The notes below the pieces were generated by a model. It saw nothing but the letters and a program-made list of their open reading frames with translations, searched no databases and was not told the origin of the DNA. From Bacteroidia bacterium (lineage in GTDB: Bacteria; Bacteroidota; Bacteroidia; Bacteroidales; BM520): 20,383 bases of DNA. The position numbers were made by a program, and so were the translations under genes. The stretch covers positions 1 through 20,383 of the forward strand of contig RZYD01000016.1 in the NCBI GenBank assembly GCA_009930445.1, in the 5' to 3' direction. Shown here piece by piece: positions 15,535-20,383 of the stretch. How positions within the stretch are numbered: the first letter of the stretch is position 1; each line of letters begins with the position of its first letter.

Positions 15535-16799
15535 GAAAGACAGCATTGATCGACTATCAGAATATTTCAGTCTTTTCAGAGATTGACAAGCTGGAGGCTG
15601 TAATTGTTCATTCTCCCGGACCTGAGGTAGCGAATGTTACGCCACTCATTGCGCAAAAAGCACTTTATAGTGATATACTTAACTATAAAATTGCCAGCGA
15701 ACAACACGATACCTTTCGTAAAGTGCTGGAAAAATATACCCGGGTATATCAGGTGAAAGAGTTGCTCATGGATATTCTGAAGGAGGATCAGACAAAATAT
15801 AAACTGATCTTTAAGGTTTGTGAAAATGAAGATGTCTTTCATTTGAAAGATTACCTGCTTTCCTTGAATGCAGATGAACTGGCCACGCAATTGATTGAAG
15901 GAGTCGAGATAAAACGCGATTCTCTAACCAATTACCTTTCTAAGGAGCGATACGCGCTGGCTCCCCTGCATAATTTTTTCTATACCCGTGATGCTTCTGT
16001 TTCCATTGGAAATACGATTCTTCCCTGTCACATGGCTAATAACATCCGTGAACGGGAAGCCTTGATCATGTCGGCAATTTTTCGGTTTCATCCACAAATT
16101 GAGACAGAATTTTTTTGCGAAAATTCCGTACTGGAGAAAAAGAAAGGATTATTTTATGAAGGGGGTGATATTTTGGTGGCCCGTCATGATATTTTGCTGA
16201 TCGGATTGGGGCCCAGAACTTCCAGCACTGGCATTGATTCTATTGTGGAGCGCATAAAACAGCGTACACAAAAACCGTTTCATGTGCTGGTGCAGGAGCT
16301 TCCCGAAAAACCTGAATCGTTTATTCATCTGGATATGGCCTTCACTTTTCTCGACAGGGATCAGTGTATGACTTTCGAGCCTGTTATACGAGAATCAAGC
16401 CGTTATGGAACGTATCATATCCACATTGAAAACGGGAGCGTTAAACGTATTCATGAAGTTGGCGGACTGATTTCAGGCCTTCGTGCTTTGGGTATGGATC
16501 TGGAACCGTTGAAATGTGGGGGTGATAATGATGAATCCATTCAGGAGCGCGAACAATGGCACAGTGGCACCAATTTTTTTGCCATAGGACCGGGAAAATT
16601 ACTGGGTTATGGCAGAAACCAATATACCATTGAAGCGATGAACAACCATGGGTATGAAATTATTGCCGGCCGTGATCTTCTTAGTGGGAAACAAAAAGCT
16701 CCGGAAAACGGAAAGTTTGTCATTACCATTGAAGGGTCGGAACTGGCTCGTGGCGGCGGGGGTGCCCGTTGTATGACCATGCCGATTAAAAGATCTTAA
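15531..16799 (+). CDS. arcA: Arginine deiminase
   Basis: This 422-residue member of the guanidino-group-modifying superfamily is predicted to hydrolyse arginine to citrulline and ammonia in the cytoplasm. All catalytic residues of the family are visible: Asp154 in FYTRD, Glu210 and Asp213 in EGGD, His266 and Asp268 in HLD, and the nucleophile Cys414 in ARCMTMP near the C-terminus. Length fits true arginine deiminases (about 405-420) and is too long for dimethylarginine hydrolases or short citrulline-related hydrolases. Its ATG overlaps the mutA stop by four bases, and mutB starts 25 bases after its own stop. It is therefore embedded in the methylmalonyl-CoA mutase operon. No ornithine carbamoyltransferase, carbamate kinase or arginine/ornithine antiporter gene is in the window, so a standard arc operon is absent. 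Citrulline formation is likely; the physiological reason for this location is unknown. Confidence 0.93.
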   Translation: MRKTALIDYQNISVFSEIDKLEAVIVHSPGPEVANVTPLIAQKALYSDILNYKIASEQHDTFRKVLEKYTRVYQVKELLMDILKEDQTKYKLIFKVCENEDVFHLKDYLLSLNADELATQLIEGVEIKRDSLTNYLSKERYALAPLHNFFYTRDASVSIGNTILPCHMANNIREREALIMSAIFRFHPQIETEFFCENSVLEKKKGLFYEGGDILVARHDILLIGLGPRTSSTGIDSIVERIKQRTQKPFHVLVQELPEKPESFIHLDMAFTFLDRDQCMTFEPVIRESSRYGTYHIHIENGSVKRIHEVGGLISGLRALGMDLEPLKCGGDNDESIQEREQWHSGTNFFAIGPGKLLGYGRNQYTIEAMNNHGYEIIAGRDLLSGKQKAPENGKFVITIEGSELARGGGGARCMTMPIKRS

Positions 16800-16824
16800 T
16801 TAGAAACAGAAAAAATTACATAGC

Positions 16825-18972
16825 ATGAAACCAAATTTCCAACAGGTTGATATTCATTCTCACGGTTCGAAGCCTTCGCAAGGGCGGAAGCCAGCGGAAA
16901 ATGTCCTGCCCGGATGGATGACCCCGGAGCAGATTCCGGTAAAAAAAATCTATACCAGCAAAGACCTCGAAAACCTGGAGCATCTAACTTATGCTGCGGG
17001 TTTGCCTCCTTATTTGCGCGGGCCCTATTCAACAATGTATGTGATGCGGCCATGGACAATTCGTCAGTATGCCGGGTTCTCCACCGCAGAGGAATCGAAT
17101 GCCTTTTATCGCCGCAATTTAGCTGCGGGACAGAAAGGGCTTTCTATTGCCTTTGATCTTGCTACCCACCGCGGGTATGACTCTGATCATCCCCGTGTGG
17201 TTGGTGATGTGGGTAAGGCCGGTGTAGCCGTTGATTCTATCCTTGATATGAATATCCTCTTCGACCAGATTCCTCTGGATAAAATGTCGGTATCGATGAC
17301 CATGAACGGCGCTGTACTGCCTGTTATGGCTTTTTATATCGTTTCAGGGCTCGAGCAGGGTGTGAAACTGGAAGAACTTTCTGGTACTATACAAAATGAT
17401 ATTCTTAAAGAGTTTATGGTGCGGAATACCTATATTTATCCGCCTTTGCCTTCTATGCGTATCATCGGAGATATTTTCGAGTTTACCTCGCAGAAGATGC
17501 CCCGGTTTAATAGTATTAGTATCTCCGGATACCATATGCAGGAAGCAGGAGCCACGGCCGATATCGAACTGGCCTACACATTAGCCGACGGCCTTGAGTA
17601 TCTCCGTACCGGAATAAAAGCAGGTCTGGCTATTGATGAGTTTGCTCCCCGGCTCTCTTTCTTTTGGGCTATTGGTATGAACCATTTTATGGAAATTGCC
17701 AAAATGCGGGCTGCCCGTATGCTTTGGGCCCGAATTGTCAGCCAGTTTAATCCCAAAAACCCGAAATCCCTGGCGCTGAGAACGCATTGTCAGACCAGCG
17801 GATGGTCGTTAACAGAACAGGATCCGTTTAATAATGTGGCCCGTACCGCCGTTGAAGCAATGGGTGCTGCCCTTGGACATACCCAGTCGCTGCATACCAA
17901 TGCGCTGGATGAAGCGATTGCCTTACCTACCGATTTTTCAGCACGTATTGCCCGCAATACGCAGTTGTATATTCAGCTTGAAACAGAAATATGCCGAAGT
18001 GTCGACCCGTGGGCCGGATCATGGTATGTTGAAAAACTTACACATGAAATTGCCGATAGAGCCTGGGCGCATATTGAAGAAATTGAAGCCCTCGGTGGAA
18101 TGGCAAAAGCCATTGAAACGGGTGTTCCTAAAATGCGCATAGAAGAAGCCGCAGCTAAAAAACAAGCCCGTATCGATTCAGGAGTCGATACTATTGTGGG
18201 TATTAATAAATATCGCCTCGATAAAGAAGATCCCCTGGAGACCCTGGAGGTCGACAATACCGCTGTGCGGGAAGCGCAGTTACGCCGGCTGGCCACCCTG
18301 CGCGCAAATCGTAATGAAGAAGAGGTTCAAAAAGCCTTACAAGCAATAACCTACGCCTGTGAAACGGAATCAGGGAACTTGCTGGAACTGGCAGTTGATG
18401 CTGCTCAAAAACGTGCCAGCCTGGGTGAGATTTCCGATGCATGCGAAAAAGTTTATGGGAGGTATAAAGCCGTGATACGTTCTATTTCTGGAGTTTACTC
18501 CTCAGAATCAGCCAATAATGAAACCTTTAAAGAGGCTTGTCGGCTGGCCGATGAATTTGCTGAAAAAGAAGGCCGTCGCCCAAGGATTATGATTGCCAAA
18601 ATGGGTCAGGATGGTCACGACCGTGGTGCAAAAGTAGTGGCAACCGGATATGCTGACATCGGATTTGATGTGGATATCGGACCCCTCTTTCAGACTCCGG
18701 AAGAAGCGGCCAAACAGGCCGTGGAAAACGACGTGCATATCCTTGGCGTATCCAGCCTTGCCGCTGGTCACAAAACGCTGGTGCCTCAGGTGATCGGGGA
18801 ACTTAAAAAACTTGGACGTGAAGATATTATGGTGATCTGTGGCGGCGTCATCCCTGCACAAGATTATCAGTTTCTCTATGATGCCGGTGTGGTCGCTGTC
18901 TTTGGCCCGGGAACACGAATTCCCGATGCAGGAATAAAAATTCTGAAAGTGCTGCTCGCAGCGAATGAATAG
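16825..18972 (+). CDS. mutB: Methylmalonyl-CoA mutase large (alpha, catalytic) subunit
   Basis: This catalytic, adenosylcobalamin-binding subunit carries out the radical carbon-skeleton rearrangement between methylmalonyl-CoA and succinyl-CoA. The product has 715 residues, the usual length. The N-terminal TIM barrel includes RPWTIRQYAGFS (75-86), whose Tyr82 fits the active-site tyrosine of the family, and SGYHMQEAGA (234-243), with a conserved histidine at 237. The C-terminal domain (about 585-715) carries the cobalamin motif DGHDRG (596-601), with His598 as the cobalt ligand, and the later GVSSLAAGH and ICGGVIP segments of the B12-binding fold. It is the last gene of the mutA - arginine deiminase - mutB operon and is followed by a strong terminator. 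Neither an epimerase nor the MeaB-type chaperone gene is in the window. Confidence 0.97.
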   Translation: MKPNFQQVDIHSHGSKPSQGRKPAENVLPGWMTPEQIPVKKIYTSKDLENLEHLTYAAGLPPYLRGPYSTMYVMRPWTIRQYAGFSTAEESNAFYRRNLAAGQKGLSIAFDLATHRGYDSDHPRVVGDVGKAGVAVDSILDMNILFDQIPLDKMSVSMTMNGAVLPVMAFYIVSGLEQGVKLEELSGTIQNDILKEFMVRNTYIYPPLPSMRIIGDIFEFTSQKMPRFNSISISGYHMQEAGATADIELAYTLADGLEYLRTGIKAGLAIDEFAPRLSFFWAIGMNHFMEIAKMRAARMLWARIVSQFNPKNPKSLALRTHCQTSGWSLTEQDPFNNVARTAVEAMGAALGHTQSLHTNALDEAIALPTDFSARIARNTQLYIQLETEICRSVDPWAGSWYVEKLTHEIADRAWAHIEEIEALGGMAKAIETGVPKMRIEEAAAKKQARIDSGVDTIVGINKYRLDKEDPLETLEVDNTAVREAQLRRLATLRANRNEEEVQKALQAITYACETESGNLLELAVDAAQKRASLGEISDACEKVYGRYKAVIRSISGVYSSESANNETFKEACRLADEFAEKEGRRPRIMIAKMGQDGHDRGAKVVATGYADIGFDVDIGPLFQTPEEAAKQAVENDVHILGVSSLAAGHKTLVPQVIGELKKLGREDIMVICGGVIPAQDYQFLYDAGVVAVFGPGTRIPDAGIKILKVLLAANE

Positions 18973-19000
18973 AATAAGGGAATAGCGCCTCTTATTTGGC

Positions 19001-19042
19001 AACAGTACCGGCAATCCATGCATTACCGGTACTGTTTTTTTT
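19001..19042 (+). terminator. Strong rho-independent terminator of the mut operon
   Basis: AACAGTACCGG (19001-19011) and CCGGTACTGTT (19026-19036) form an 11-bp perfect stem. The loop can add a small AAT/ATT pairing. The T run at 19035-19042 follows directly. It lies 28 bases after the mutB stop and just before the convergent T9SS gene ends at 19048. On the other strand no T run follows, so it acts mainly rightward. Confidence 0.9.
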
Positions 19043-19047
19043 ATACT

Positions 19048-20073
19048 TTATCGTACAATAAGAACTTTTTCCGTGAAAGTGATTCCCCGGGGCGTCTGGA
19101 TGCGGATGAAATATAACCCTTCAGGTAAGGATTCGACTGAAATATGTGTTTCATTGCCTGTGGTCATCGCTGATTGTTTTTCATTCCCTGTAACATCGTA
19201 AATTCGGATTACACTGTTAACAGGAAGATCAGGGGTAGTAAGGCGCAACTGATCGCTCGCCGGATTTGGGAACACCCTGCTGCTGATGGCTGACATTTCC
19301 GCAATGGAAATGGCTGTAGTGGAATAGGTGATGGAGGTTTCATCGGGATATTCAAGATCAATATCAATTATGGCCAGTGGGTATTTACAGCTGCTGCCGT
19401 ACCATTCGTAGGTAATATAGGTATCTGTACCGGAATCCACAAGAACACCGCCCATATAAGTTTCATACGATTCTGTATCGGTAATTTTTACCCGTAAAAC
19501 GTTGGAAAAGGTACCGTATGGAGTGGTTAATGTTCCCCAGGCATCGGCAACAGTTTCTATAGTACCCGTGGTTACCATTTCAAGAATCGTTCCCCCATAG
19601 TCATACTCCATCGTATATCCATAGGTGTCTTCAAAATTATCCCCATAGGCAAAGGGATAATGCATTACATCCATCGCGTCGGTGTATTCCATCAGGAAGG
19701 CCACTTCTTCATAGATGCCCATATAATTGACTTTTAAAACATCGGAGGAGAGATGCATGAATTGAGCCAGGGTTTCTTCCTGGTCAAATTGAATGGCAAT
19801 ATTGCTGTTGGGGACTTGTCCGCCCCAAAGGGTTTGTTCCGGGTCAACAAATTGCATCGTTTCGGTTTCTGTGGCGGTGTATGGGGAAAAGTCCCAGGTT
19901 TTACCGGCACCTGCCTCTCCGGGGTTAATATTCGTGTAAGCATCACTGTATATTGTAGCGATCTCATCCCCAATTTCGGGGGCGTGCGTGGCGTGGGTGA
20001 TAACCAATTGTGCCTGCAGGCTGAACGATAACACTACAGTGCCCAGAATAACGGTAAGTAAAGTTTTCATCAT
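19048..20073 (-). CDS. Secreted T9SS-sorted protein of unknown function
   Basis: This 341-residue exported protein has a signal peptide at 1-22 (MMKTLLTVILG core, cleavage near QAQ). The first mature residues (VITHATHAPEIGDEIAT) lead into a middle region of about 240 residues rich in Thr, Tyr and acidic residues. The last 75 or so residues are a type A Por sorting domain beginning at VFPNPASDQL and ending in VLIVR. After passage through the type IX system such proteins are usually anchored to the cell surface or released. No catalytic motif is recognised in the middle region, which looks beta-rich. Two ATG codons are adjacent (20073 and 20070); the choice does not alter the signal peptide. 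It converges on the mut operon and lies in the same direction as the Crp/Fnr fragment, 138 bases away. Confidence 0.85.
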   Translation of the reverse strand: MMKTLLTVILGTVVLSFSLQAQLVITHATHAPEIGDEIATIYSDAYTNINPGEAGAGKTWDFSPYTATETETMQFVDPEQTLWGGQVPNSNIAIQFDQEETLAQFMHLSSDVLKVNYMGIYEEVAFLMEYTDAMDVMHYPFAYGDNFEDTYGYTMEYDYGGTILEMVTTGTIETVADAWGTLTTPYGTFSNVLRVKITDTESYETYMGGVLVDSGTDTYITYEWYGSSCKYPLAIIDIDLEYPDETSITYSTTAISIAEMSAISSRVFPNPASDQLRLTTPDLPVNSVIRIYDVTGNEKQSAMTTGNETHISVESLPEGLYFIRIQTPRGITFTEKVLIVR

Positions 20074-20147
20074 AATCTGTTTTATAAGTAAGTACGAAGT
20101 AAATATTTCTCTTAAAATTGGATGTCAGTAAGTGGTGTTTTAGAATT

Positions 20148-20155
20148 CAAAAATA
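20148..20155 (-). promoter_or_regulatory. Possible -7 element of the T9SS-protein gene
   Basis: On the minus strand this reads TATTTTTG, matching TAnnTTTG, about 75 bases before the ATG at 20073. A TTTG-like element lies further upstream, but with 26 bases between, longer than usual. The surroundings are AT-rich, so confidence is limited. Confidence 0.35.
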
Positions 20156-20211
20156 ATACTTTTACCTTTATTTTTAGTAAGCAAAGTTAAACTGGATCCC
20201 TTTTTAGCGAT

Positions 20212-20383
20212 TTAGTCAAAAAGAAGTTTCAATAGTTCATTATATTTAATGATTTTGAAGGTTTTCCATGTTCCTTCAATCAGTTTTTGTTCCAGCAATT
20301 CAGCAAAGGTTCGTGCCAGGCTGGGTCTGGCCACCCCGATTAGGTCAGCCGCTGATTGTTGGCTCATGTTCATCGTTACGCGA
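20212..20383 (-). CDS. C-terminal fragment of a Crp/Fnr-family transcription regulator
   Basis: The minus strand encodes 56 residues up to a TAA at 20212-20214, and the gene continues past the window edge. The segment MSQQSAADLIGVARPSLART is a helix-turn-helix of the Crp type, with the recognition helix starting at ARPSLAR. It is followed by LLEQKLIEGTWKTFKIIKYNELLKLLFD, the wing and C-terminal helix typical of the Crp/Fnr HTH domain. The sensory cyclic-nucleotide-like domain would lie outside the window. It points toward the T9SS-protein gene but is separated by 138 bases containing a possible promoter, so co-transcription is uncertain. Target genes and ligand are unknown. Confidence 0.82.
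   Translation of the reverse strand, partial: RVTMNMSQQSAADLIGVARPSLARTFAELLEQKLIEGTWKTFKIIKYNELLKLLFD

Noticed and set aside
15395..15586. 63-codon rightward frame across the mutA / arginine deiminase junction
   Set aside because: It overlaps two strongly supported genes in another frame and has no signature; the ATGA overlap explains the junction.
18508..19023. 171-codon leftward open frame opposite the cobalamin domain of mutB
   Set aside because: It is antisense to the DGHDRG region of mutB and crosses the terminator hairpin; composition looks random.
1..20383. CRISPR arrays, insertion sequences, prophage or defence genes
   Set aside because: No regularly spaced repeats, transposase or integrase motifs, tRNA-flanked boundaries or defence-type domains were seen in any frame examined.

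Overview
The window looks like a chromosomal segment of a free-living or gut-type Bacteroidota (Bacteroidia-like) bacterium. The main evidence is two secreted proteins ending in type IX secretion (Por) sorting domains, several promoter-like sites matching the Bacteroidota -7 consensus TAnnTTTG, start codons without clear Shine-Dalgarno sequences, and a split methylmalonyl-CoA mutase (MutA plus MutB) of the kind used for propionate metabolism. No mobile element, CRISPR array, tRNA or rRNA was found.

Layout from left to right. Positions 1-73 hold the first codons of a leftward gene that runs off the window, followed by an AT-rich gap with one inverted repeat. From 10867 down to 482 all genes point left. 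They are a polytopic membrane protein resembling GT-C glycosyltransferases, two tandem CLC-type anion transport proteins with C-terminal CBS domains, an M20D amidohydrolase with a good terminator behind it, and a large T9SS-secreted GH13 (alpha-amylase family) protein. The first four are closely spaced (gaps of 39, 65 and 25 bases) and could be one transcript. The amylase is separated from them by the terminator.

From 11053 the complete DNA repair gene radA runs right from a well-formed Bacteroidota promoter. It converges on a leftward TIGR01777-type NAD-dependent epimerase (12507-13361). Next comes the rightward operon mutA - arginine deiminase - mutB (13663-18972). Its first two genes overlap by ATGA, and the operon closes with a strong rho-independent terminator at 19001-19042. 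At the right end lie a leftward T9SS-sorted protein of unknown function and the C-terminal helix-turn-helix of a Crp/Fnr-family regulator cut by the window edge.

How the genes work together: MutA and MutB interconvert succinyl-CoA and methylmalonyl-CoA with cobalamin. An arginine deiminase is translationally coupled between them, which is the most unusual arrangement here. The secreted amylase-like protein would act on starch-type glycans outside the cell, but its fourth GH13 conserved region is degenerate, so it may bind rather than cleave. The two CLC proteins share substitutions at the anion-selectivity and internal proton-glutamate positions. Most of the window is ordinary housekeeping sequence, and I do not see a clearly new multi-gene system.
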